Source of the DNA: Kiritimatiellia bacterium
Lineage (GTDB): Bacteria > Verrucomicrobiota > Kiritimatiellia > SLAD01
DNA length: 5,025 nucleotides
Direction: 5' to 3'
Assembly: GCA_007125875.1 (NCBI GenBank)
Contig: SLCI01000224.1
Coordinates: forward strand, 1-5,025
The position numbers were made by a program, and so were the translations under genes. Below the pieces are notes generated by a model. It searched no databases and had not been told where the DNA came from. It saw only the letters and a program-made list of their open reading frames with translations. Positions 1 to 5,025 of this stretch are shown piece by piece. Numbering within the stretch: the stretch's first letter is position 1; every line of letters starts with the position of its first letter.

Positions 1-3
1 CCC

Positions 4-24
4 TGCAACCTGCAACCTTCAACC
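4..24. repeat. 7-nt tandem repeat, three copies (TGCAACC)
   Basis: Units tgcaacc, tgcaacc and ttcaacc are contiguous. A weak fourth copy (caaaacc, 25-31) follows. The bases 1-3 (ccc) are compatible with the end of another copy, so the array may continue past the left edge of the window. Non-coding. Confidence 0.75.
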
Positions 25-42
25 CAAAACCCCGCCTCCTCT

Positions 43-69
43 CCTCATCAGCGCTATCCGCGTCATCCG
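43..69. repeat. 9-nt imperfect tandem repeat, three copies
   Basis: Plus-strand units are cctcatcag, cgctatccg and cgtcatccg. On the minus strand they read CGGATGACG, CGGATAGCG and CTGATGAGG, a degenerate CGGATG-type repeat. It is non-coding and lies between the other two short tandem arrays. Function is unknown. Confidence 0.65.
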
Positions 70-79
70 TAGTTCTCCC

Positions 80-128
80 AACGAAAAACAAAAAACAAAG
101 AACGAAGAACGCGGCGAAGCCGCGTTCT
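80..128 (-). terminator. Intrinsic terminator downstream of glnS
   Basis: On the minus strand a near-perfect inverted repeat pairs 106-115 with 119-128 (arms AGAACGCGGC and GCCGCGTTCT) around a 3-nt loop TTC, giving a 10-bp GC-rich stem. It starts within the TGA stop of glnS. It is followed directly by a T-rich run over roughly 105-81, read downward, containing only a G every seventh base and a few C. This is the layout of a Rho-independent terminator ending the operon. The U-tract is interrupted rather than continuous, so efficiency is uncertain. Confidence 0.85.
82..109. repeat. 7-nt tandem repeat, four copies (CRAARAA)
   Basis: On the plus strand C falls at 82, 89, 96, 103 and 110, exactly seven bases apart. 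The units are cgaaaaa, caaaaaa, caaagaa and cgaagaa, with a further C starting the hairpin region. Read on the transcribed minus strand the unit is TTYTTYG, so the array supplies the T-tract of the glnS terminator. Confidence 0.8.
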
Positions 129-1792
129 CACGCCTTCAGCGCGACGACCTGATTAAAGACCGGTTGGCCCGGCTGCGATAGCTTGTGGTCGGCACAGAAA
201 TAGCCGGTTCGTTCGAACTGAAACGCGTCGCCGGGCGCGGCCTCCAGCAGGGTCGGTTCCACGCGCGCTTCCACCACCCGCAATGAATCGGGATTGAGGA
301 AATCGGTAAATTCCCGCTCTTTGTCTTCCATCGGATCCGCGACGGTGAACAGGCGCTGATAAAGGCGCACCTCGGCCTGTTGCGATTGCGTTGCGGAAAC
401 CCAGTGAATGGTCGCCTTCACTTTGACCTTGGTCTCGGGCGGATCCCAGCGGCAATGCAGGGCACGAATCTCACCCGTCGCCTCATCCTTCTCGACGGAC
501 TCGCAGGTAATGAAACCCGCATAGCGCAGGCGCACACTCTTGCCCGGGGCGAGTCGGAAATATTTCGGTGGCGGTTCCTCGGCAAAATCGGCGCGCTCGA
601 TATAGATTTCCTGGGTGAACGCCATCGGACGCGTGCCCGCCTGTTCGTCTTCCGGGTTATTGATGGCGTTAACCATGCGTTCGGATTCGTCCGGAAAATT
701 CGTGATGACCACCTTGATGGGGTCCAATACCGCCATGCGCCGTAACGCATGCTTGTTCAGATCCGTGCGCACGCAGTGCTCGAGCAGTTCCACTTCGGTG
801 GTGCTATCGAATTTGGTTACACCGATGGTCTCGCAGAACTGGCGGATAGCCGCCGGAGGATAGCCGCGACGACGCATCCCGCACAAGGTCGGCATACGCG
901 GATCGTCCCAGCCCTCAACGCGACCCTCCTGCACGAGTTGCAGCAGGCGCCGCTTGCTCATCACGGTGTAGCTGAGATTCAGTCGCGCAAACTCGATCTG
1001 TTGTGGATGACACGGAACCGAGATGTTGTCCAGAATCCAGTCGTACAGCGGACGATGCACCTCGAATTCCAGCGTGCAAATAGAGTGGGTGATGCCTTCG
1101 ATCGCATCCGAGATGCAGTGCGCGAAGTCGTACATCGGATAAATACACCACTGGTCGCCGGTGCGATGGTGATGGAAGCGCTTGATGCGATAGAGGACCG
1201 GATCGCGCATATGCAAATTGGGCGAAGCCATATCAATTTTGGCGCGCAAGACGTATTCTCCATCGGCAAACTCGCCGCTGCGCATGCGACGAAGCAGATC
1301 GAGGCTCTCGGCAACCGGACGATTTCGTGACGGGCTTTCCTTGCCGGGCCGGGTGGGCACGCCGCGGTAGTCCTTGAACACTTCCGGCGACAGCGTGCAG
1401 ACATAGGCCTTACCGTTCTCGATTAGTTCCTCGGCATAGGTGTAGAGCTGCTCGAAGTAATTGGAGGCAAAGTAGTGGTGCTCGCCCCAGTCGAAGCCCA
1501 GCCAGCGGACATCCGCTTCGATCGCATCGACATACTCGACATCCTCGGCGGCGGGATTGGTATCGTCGTAGCGCAGGTGACAGCGACCACCGTATTCTTG
1601 CGCTAGGCCAAAATTGAGGCAGATCGATTTCGCGTGCCCGATATGCAGGTAACCGTTCGGTTCCGGCGGAAAGCGGGTGATGACGCGTCCTTCATTTTTG
1701 CCGGCCGCGCGGTCGCGGTCGATCGCTTGGCGAATAAAGTGACGCGGCGCTGTGGCTTCGCTCTCGTTGGCGGATGGTTGCTCGTTTTTCAT
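128..1792 (-). CDS. glnS: Glutaminyl-tRNA synthetase
   Basis: GlnRS charges tRNA(Gln) directly with glutamine using ATP in the cytoplasm. The 554 residues match the E. coli-type enzyme closely in length and order. A short variable N-terminus leads into FIRQAIDRD (19-27). Next come RFPPEPNGYLHIGHAKS (40-56, HIGH at 50-53) and YDDTNP (75-80), whose Asp contributes to the active site. The glutamine-pocket segment YPMYDFAHCISDAIEG lies at 218-233, and VMSKRR (277-282) is the KMSKS loop. WDDPRMPTLCGMRRRGY (295-311) is typical of GlnRS and separates it from GluRS. The rest (about 345-554) is the beta-barrel anticodon-binding domain, with IHWVSA and the closing FQFERTGYFC. No extra YqeY-like domain is present. 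The start follows gltX by 30 nt with only a weak AGG upstream, so expression may depend on coupling with gltX. The stop TGA merges into a terminator hairpin. Presence of GlnRS implies direct Gln-tRNA synthesis. Confidence 0.98.
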   Translation of the reverse strand: MKNEQPSANESEATAPRHFIRQAIDRDRAAGKNEGRVITRFPPEPNGYLHIGHAKSICLNFGLAQEYGGRCHLRYDDTNPAAEDVEYVDAIEADVRWLGFDWGEHHYFASNYFEQLYTYAEELIENGKAYVCTLSPEVFKDYRGVPTRPGKESPSRNRPVAESLDLLRRMRSGEFADGEYVLRAKIDMASPNLHMRDPVLYRIKRFHHHRTGDQWCIYPMYDFAHCISDAIEGITHSICTLEFEVHRPLYDWILDNISVPCHPQQIEFARLNLSYTVMSKRRLLQLVQEGRVEGWDDPRMPTLCGMRRRGYPPAAIRQFCETIGVTKFDSTTEVELLEHCVRTDLNKHALRRMAVLDPIKVVITNFPDESERMVNAINNPEDEQAGTRPMAFTQEIYIERADFAEEPPPKYFRLAPGKSVRLRYAGFITCESVEKDEATGEIRALHCRWDPPETKVKVKATIHWVSATQSQQAEVRLYQRLFTVADPMEDKEREFTDFLNPDSLRVVEARVEPTLLEAAPGDAFQFERTGYFCADHKLSQPGQPVFNQVVALKA

Positions 1793-1822
1793 GGCGGTGT
1801 AGCCTATTGATCCGCGTCGCGT
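1793..1822 (-). other. gltX-glnS intercistronic spacer
   Basis: The 30-nt gap contains ten sense codons in the frame shared by the gltX stop (TAA) and the glnS start. No promoter or terminator is apparent. The only Shine-Dalgarno-like element is TAGG, with its AGG about ten bases before the ATG, which is weak. Co-transcription is therefore likely. Confidence 0.6.
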
Positions 1823-3118
1823 TTAGCAAAATGTTTCGCGCGTGCGCTGCATTCGCGTCAATACGCGGTCCCGGCCCAGCACCGCCAGCATGTGGAAGAG
1901 ACTGGGGCCTTGCGGAATGCCCGACACGGCGATGCGGACGGGGTGAATCAGGTCGGCGGGCTTCACGCCGCGCTCCTCCGCGAGTTGGCGCAGCGCCTGC
2001 TCGGCGGTTTCGGCGTTGAAGTCCGGCAACGCGGCATAGGCGGATTCCAGCGCCGCCAGTAAATCGAGGGCGCCCTCTTTTTGCAGTCGCTTTTGCACCG
2101 CGGCCTCGTCATAGGCATAGTCATCCGTGAAGAAGAAGCCGGCCATGGCCGGAATATCATCCCAGCGCTTGATCCGCTCTTCCATTACGGTAATCACGGC
2201 GTCCAGATACTCCGCGTCAGCTTGTGCCGCCGGAATCGCCTGCGTATATTGCGCGCGATGCACGTCGCGTGGCAGGGCACGCAGATGTTCGCCGTTCATC
2301 CATTCGAATTTCTTCCAGTCGAATTGCGCCGCGCTCGATTGCACGCGATCCAGGCTGAAGGCCTCAATCAATTCCGCCCGCGTGAATACTTCGCGATCAT
2401 CACCGGCCGACCAGCCCAGCAGTACGAGATAATTGAACAGCGCCTCCGCGAGATAGCCGTTGGCGCGGAAATCGCCCACAAAAGCGGCACCGTCACGCTT
2501 GGAGTAGGGTTTGCCTTGCGCATTCACGATCATCGGGAGATGCGCAAACTTCGGAACCGGCGCCCCTAGCGCCTGATACAGGGCGAGATGCCGGAAGGTG
2601 TTTTCGACGTGGTCGTCCCCGCGAATGACGTCGGTCACCTGCATGTGAATGTCGTCCACTACGTTGGCGAGATGGAAGACCGGCGAGCCGTCCGAGCGCA
2701 CGATCACAAAATCCTGTAGGTGCTCGGCTTTCTTGGTGAGTGTGCCCTTCACACCGTCGGTGAATGACATATCGCTGCCGGGCATGCGGAACACGACTGC
2801 TTCGCCGCGTCCGGTGCCGCCCTTGTCGGATTTGTACGCGTGTCCGTCCGCCAGCAACTGTTCGGCGGCGGCGAGATGTGCTTCGCGGCGTTGCGATTGG
2901 TACACTGGGGTTTCGTCTGTGTCCAAGCCGAGCCAATCCATCGCATCGAGTACCGTCTGCACCGCTTCCGGCGTGGAGCGCTCGCGGTCGGTGTCTTCCA
3001 TTCGCAGCAGGAATAGACCGCCGTGGTGTCGCGCGTAGAGCCAGTTGTAGATGGCCGCACGCATATTCCCGATATGCACGTGACCGGTTGGACTGGGAGC
3101 AAAGCGAGTTCGAATCAT
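1823..3118 (-). CDS. gltX: Glutamyl-tRNA synthetase, short variant lacking the zinc insertion
   Basis: This class Ic enzyme attaches glutamate to tRNA(Glu) in the cytoplasm. At 431 residues it is about 40 shorter than E. coli GltX. The Rossmann catalytic core starts with TRFAPSPTGHVHIGN (HIGH motif variant HIGN at 15-18), then RMEDTD (39-44) and RSDGSPVFHLANVVDD (141-156). VIRGDDH follows at 164-170, and the KMSKS loop reads KPYSKRDG (203-210). The C-terminal half (about 260-431) is the helical anticodon-binding domain, ending HPVRIAVSGIPQGPSLF and a short tail, so it is not the truncated Glu-Q-RS paralogue. Between GHAY (92-95) and AVVFR (107-111) the usual Cys-rich zinc-binding insertion is missing; about 30 residues are absent relative to E. 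coli. The Tyr of the glutamate pocket is Phe148. The ATG overlaps the surE stop as ATGA and has a good Shine-Dalgarno sequence. glnS follows 30 nt downstream in the same frame. The gene is intact with no frameshift. Confidence 0.95.
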   Translation of the reverse strand: MIRTRFAPSPTGHVHIGNMRAAIYNWLYARHHGGLFLLRMEDTDRERSTPEAVQTVLDAMDWLGLDTDETPVYQSQRREAHLAAAEQLLADGHAYKSDKGGTGRGEAVVFRMPGSDMSFTDGVKGTLTKKAEHLQDFVIVRSDGSPVFHLANVVDDIHMQVTDVIRGDDHVENTFRHLALYQALGAPVPKFAHLPMIVNAQGKPYSKRDGAAFVGDFRANGYLAEALFNYLVLLGWSAGDDREVFTRAELIEAFSLDRVQSSAAQFDWKKFEWMNGEHLRALPRDVHRAQYTQAIPAAQADAEYLDAVITVMEERIKRWDDIPAMAGFFFTDDYAYDEAAVQKRLQKEGALDLLAALESAYAALPDFNAETAEQALRQLAEERGVKPADLIHPVRIAVSGIPQGPSLFHMLAVLGRDRVLTRMQRTRETFC

Positions 3119-3912
3119 GAGGCCACCTGATCGTTATTAGTCAGCGCGTCGGGATGCACGGCGTCGCGCCATTTCTCAAAATGCGGCAGGGCGGCGTGCC
3201 GGGTTAAGTCGAAGCCCAACGGCGTAAGCGAGACGTAACCGTCGTCCAACGCTTGCAGGTCAGTATCAGCTGGGTCCTCGAGCAGCGCCATTTCGCCGTC
3301 CATCCAATAATAGGCGCGCCCGCGCGGATCGGTGCGGCGTTCAAATGTCTCGATATAGCGGGAACGGCCCATGCGCGTGATGCGGGTACCCTGCAGTTTG
3401 TCGAGCGGGATGTTGGGGACGTTCACGTTCAGTAAAGTTTCTTGTGGCAGGCCGTCGGACTGCAGGCGGGCCACCATTTCGCGCGCGACGCGCTTGGCGG
3501 TATCCCAAACCGGATCCTTAAAGGTCGCCAGCGAGATGGCCATACTGGGGATGCCGAGGATCGTGCCTTCCGTGGCAGCGGAGACGGTGCCCGAATACAA
3601 GACGCTGATGCCGGCGTTGGGGCCCAGGTTGATGCCGCTGATCACAAAGTCGGGCGGCTCGGGCAGCAGCGCGCCCAAGGCCAGTTTGACGCAGTCTGCC
3701 GGTGTGCCGTCGACGGCGTAGCCGAAAAATGCGCCGTCCTTGTAAACCTTCTTGGTTTTGAGCGGATCGTAGATGGTGATGGCGTGTCCGACCGCGCTGC
3801 GTTCGTATTCGGGGGCCACGATGTGTACCTCCGCCATATCGCGCAACGCCTCGTAAAGCGCGGCGAGTCCGGGCGCGTGGATGCCGTCATCATTGCTGAG
3901 CAGTAATCTCAT
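3115..3912 (-). CDS. surE: 5'/3'-nucleotidase SurE
   Basis: SurE is a cytoplasmic, divalent-metal-dependent phosphatase. It dephosphorylates nucleoside 5'- and 3'-monophosphates, and family members also act on short polyphosphate. The 265 residues fit the family length of about 250-270. The N-terminus MRLLLSNDDG carries the hallmark NDDG with metal ligands D8 and D9. S39 in ERSAVGHAIT and N95 in SGINLGPNAG complete the expected metal site. GTPADCVKLAL (69-79) and YSGTVSAATEG (106-116) are further signature segments, so all catalytic residues look intact. The C-terminal part (about 185-250) holds the usual extended arm and the closing DGYVSLTPL motif. The start overlaps the stop of the upstream gene as ATGA, with a weak purine-rich AGAAG just before it, so translation is probably coupled. 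The stop overlaps the gltX start in the same way. The pcm partner known from proteobacteria is not adjacent on either side. Confidence 0.97.
   Translation of the reverse strand: MRLLLSNDDGIHAPGLAALYEALRDMAEVHIVAPEYERSAVGHAITIYDPLKTKKVYKDGAFFGYAVDGTPADCVKLALGALLPEPPDFVISGINLGPNAGISVLYSGTVSAATEGTILGIPSMAISLATFKDPVWDTAKRVAREMVARLQSDGLPQETLLNVNVPNIPLDKLQGTRITRMGRSRYIETFERRTDPRGRAYYWMDGEMALLEDPADTDLQALDDGYVSLTPLGFDLTRHAALPHFEKWRDAVHPDALTNNDQVAS
3123..3128 (-). promoter_or_regulatory. Shine-Dalgarno for gltX
   Basis: On the minus strand AGGTGG lies four bases before the gltX ATG (3118) and inside the last codons of surE. It differs from AGGAGG by one base. It supports the chosen gltX start and lets ribosomes initiate independently as well as by ATGA coupling. 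Confidence 0.65.
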
Positions 3913-5021
3913 GGTTCTTCTGTGTCCAAATCATTTTCTTCGGGGTTGCTGGCGTCGTCGACATCCGTCGGCGCGCGTTCCCCGAGTTTTTGTTGTACCA
4001 GCGCGGCTAGGGCGCAGGGATCCGATGGGATATCGGTCAAGCGATGCAACGAGATGAAGAGCGTATTGTCAAGTGATTCGCCGGGGGCCAGCACCTTTTC
4101 CACGCTCAGGCTTTCAATTTCGACGTACCCTAAGTCGGCATTGGCGAACATTTCGATTTTGCAGCCGCCATCGGGGTAGGGGCCTTCCTGGCCGCCCGGT
4201 TCCGTGCGCTGAATAATCAGCGTGTCCCCTTGCAGCGCGGCGATCCAGCGCCGCTCCGAGTCCGAGCCTAACTTGTGCTCGCCTTCGATGCCGCCACGGT
4301 AGACCGCGACATTATCGCAGTGGTGTAGTAGATCCGGCGGAGGCGGGTCAAAGAGGAGTGGCTTCAAGCCGTCTTCAAAGGCGGAGTCCGCGTCTGTAGG
4401 CATAAATATGTAGTCGGCGCCATCGAGTTGGCTTAGTTGCCAGAGGGTCACCGGAACATCCGACTCGGCCAAGCGTTCCAATCGCTGGTCTACAATCATG
4501 GTGGGCTCGGTCGGGTGTAGGCGGACTGTGCGATGAACGCGGACATGCAGCGGCGCGCCAAAATCCTCGGTGATCAGGCTGTGAATTCGGCCGTCCTCCG
4601 TGCGCCAGGCGCGTCCGGTCCAAGCGCGACCATCGAGCAAGCCGGAGGGTGGCCAGTTGCCGGGTTGGAACAGCGGCCAGTGCGGCTGTGAGACTGGCCA
4701 GATCCAGTCGCCACCAAAATTGACCCAGTCGTCGGACGCCACATCGGCGGCCACCTGGCCAAACAGGTCAGGATCGAGGCGTAATAGATTTTCGCCGTCC
4801 GCCCAGCCGAGGTGCGCGATCCGCCCGATTTCCGGGACCAATACCACGCGGATTTGATCGTTATTTAGGGCGTACGCATTGGTCCAGCCCTTAAAATCGG
4901 TCGAAGCGATCGGGGCAACCGGCACCGGATCAGGTTCTCTCGTTTCCGCTGAGCCCAGTGCAGGCAATTGCATGGTAATCCCCCAGATCGTTAACCCGTA
5001 TATGATAAATAGCTTGTTCAT
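3909..5021 (-). CDS. Putative exported protein, DUF4380-like / galactose-mutarotase-like fold
   Basis: This 370-residue protein has no function I can name. The N-terminus looks like a Sec signal peptide: MNK, then a hydrophobic stretch over residues 4-22, then a plausible cleavage site after GSA (residue 25), followed by a Pro-rich linker (30-37). Residues 57-73 (IRVVLVPEIGRIAHLGW) and NLL at 78-80 resemble the opening strands of aldose-1-epimerase-like beta-sandwich proteins. The segment VNFGGDWIWPVSQPHWP (100-116) resembles the GG..W..P core I associate with DUF4380. Near the end, CKIEMF (287-292) followed by VEIESLS and LAPGE (311-315) also fits mutarotase-like folds. Residues 351-370 form an acidic tail with nine Asp/Glu and no basic residue. 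The ATG at 5021 puts the signal peptide at the start, but only four upstream bases are visible and the frame is open to the edge, so the start is not proven. Its stop overlaps the surE start (ATGA). A periplasmic carbohydrate-related role is only a guess; family assignment is by recalled motifs. Confidence 0.6.
   Translation of the reverse strand: MNKLFIIYGLTIWGITMQLPALGSAETREPDPVPVAPIASTDFKGWTNAYALNNDQIRVVLVPEIGRIAHLGWADGENLLRLDPDLFGQVAADVASDDWVNFGGDWIWPVSQPHWPLFQPGNWPPSGLLDGRAWTGRAWRTEDGRIHSLITEDFGAPLHVRVHRTVRLHPTEPTMIVDQRLERLAESDVPVTLWQLSQLDGADYIFMPTDADSAFEDGLKPLLFDPPPPDLLHHCDNVAVYRGGIEGEHKLGSDSERRWIAALQGDTLIIQRTEPGGQEGPYPDGGCKIEMFANADLGYVEIESLSVEKVLAPGESLDNTLFISLHRLTDIPSDPCALAALVQQKLGERAPTDVDDASNPEENDLDTEEP
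4947..5021 (-). other. Predicted Sec signal peptide of the DUF4380-like protein
   Basis: Residues 1-25 show one early Lys, a hydrophobic core (LFIIYGLTIWGITM) and a small-residue cleavage region ending GSA. There is no Cys at the site, so a lipoprotein is unlikely. An internal Met17 lies within the hydrophobic region and would remove the signal if used as the start. Confidence 0.65.
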
Positions 5022-5025
5022 GCGC

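Larger units (their letters stand above)
1..127. other. Intergenic region downstream of glnS
   Basis: No gene is seen here. From left to right the stretch holds the TGCAACC array, a pyrimidine-rich run on the plus strand (31-46), the 9-nt array, a short unique spacer (70-81), the CRAARAA array and the terminator hairpin. The composition is strongly strand-asymmetric, with the minus strand rich in G and T. Confidence 0.7.

Noticed and set aside
1..127. CRISPR array
   Set aside because: The repeats are 7-9 nt, directly adjacent and degenerate, with no spacers and no cas genes.
106..128. Operator or insertion-sequence end for the inverted repeat
   Set aside because: The position directly at the glnS stop, the GC stem and the T-rich tail are better explained by a transcription terminator; no transposase or target duplication is seen.
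749..1330. Long plus-strand open frame of 193 codons opposite glnS
   Set aside because: It lies wholly antisense to the well-conserved glnS core, has no recognisable domain, and open antisense frames are expected in GC-rich coding DNA.
2081..2569. Plus-strand open frame of 162 codons opposite gltX
   Set aside because: It is a shadow of gltX with low-complexity composition typical of an antisense frame.
1823..3118. Glu-Q-RS (tRNA queuosine-modifying GluRS paralogue) as the identity of the short GluRS
   Set aside because: Glu-Q-RS lacks the anticodon-binding domain and is about 300 residues long. This protein has the full C-terminal helical domain and the APSPTG and SKRDG motifs of a true GluRS.
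3442..3906. Plus-strand open frame of 154 codons opposite surE
   Set aside because: It is antisense to intact surE with no recognisable motif or ribosome-binding site.

Overview
The window carries four closely packed genes, all on the minus strand and read from right to left. In transcription order they are an exported protein resembling DUF4380, surE (5'/3'-nucleotidase), gltX (glutamyl-tRNA synthetase) and glnS (glutaminyl-tRNA synthetase). An intrinsic terminator follows the last stop codon. No plus-strand gene is supported. The DNA is fairly GC-rich by eye and coding density is very high. No RNA gene, CRISPR array, insertion sequence or phage gene is visible.

Layout. At 3909-5021 is a secretory-signal protein with a Trp/Gly-rich core and an acidic tail; its upstream region and promoter lie beyond the right edge. 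It overlaps surE (3115-3912) by 4 nt (ATGA), and surE overlaps gltX (1823-3118) by the same ATGA arrangement. gltX and glnS (128-1792) are separated by 30 nt and lie in the same reading frame. A strong hairpin (106-128) begins in the glnS stop codon, and the T-rich tract after it is built from a 7-nt tandem repeat. The left edge (1-105) is non-coding and made largely of three different short tandem repeats.

How the genes work together. The ATGA junctions and missing gaps indicate one operon with translational coupling. gltX and glnS together supply both Glu-tRNA(Glu) and Gln-tRNA(Gln), so the organism charges tRNA(Gln) directly and need not depend on the Glu-tRNA(Gln) amidotransferase route for glutamine. 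SurE is a housekeeping nucleotide/polyphosphate phosphatase. The exported protein has no obvious functional link to the other three.

Organism. The GluRS is unusual: it is short, lacks the Cys-rich zinc-binding insertion and has a PYSKR form of the KMSKS loop. From memory this form, together with the repeat-laden intergenic DNA, recalls the Verrucomicrobiota/Kiritimatiellota/Lentisphaerota group. This is a low-to-moderate confidence inference. Overall it is a largely ordinary housekeeping region. The items most worth a second look are the remodelled GluRS, the repeat-built terminator and intergenic array, and the exported protein heading a tRNA-synthetase operon. I found no convincing evidence of a new multi-gene system.
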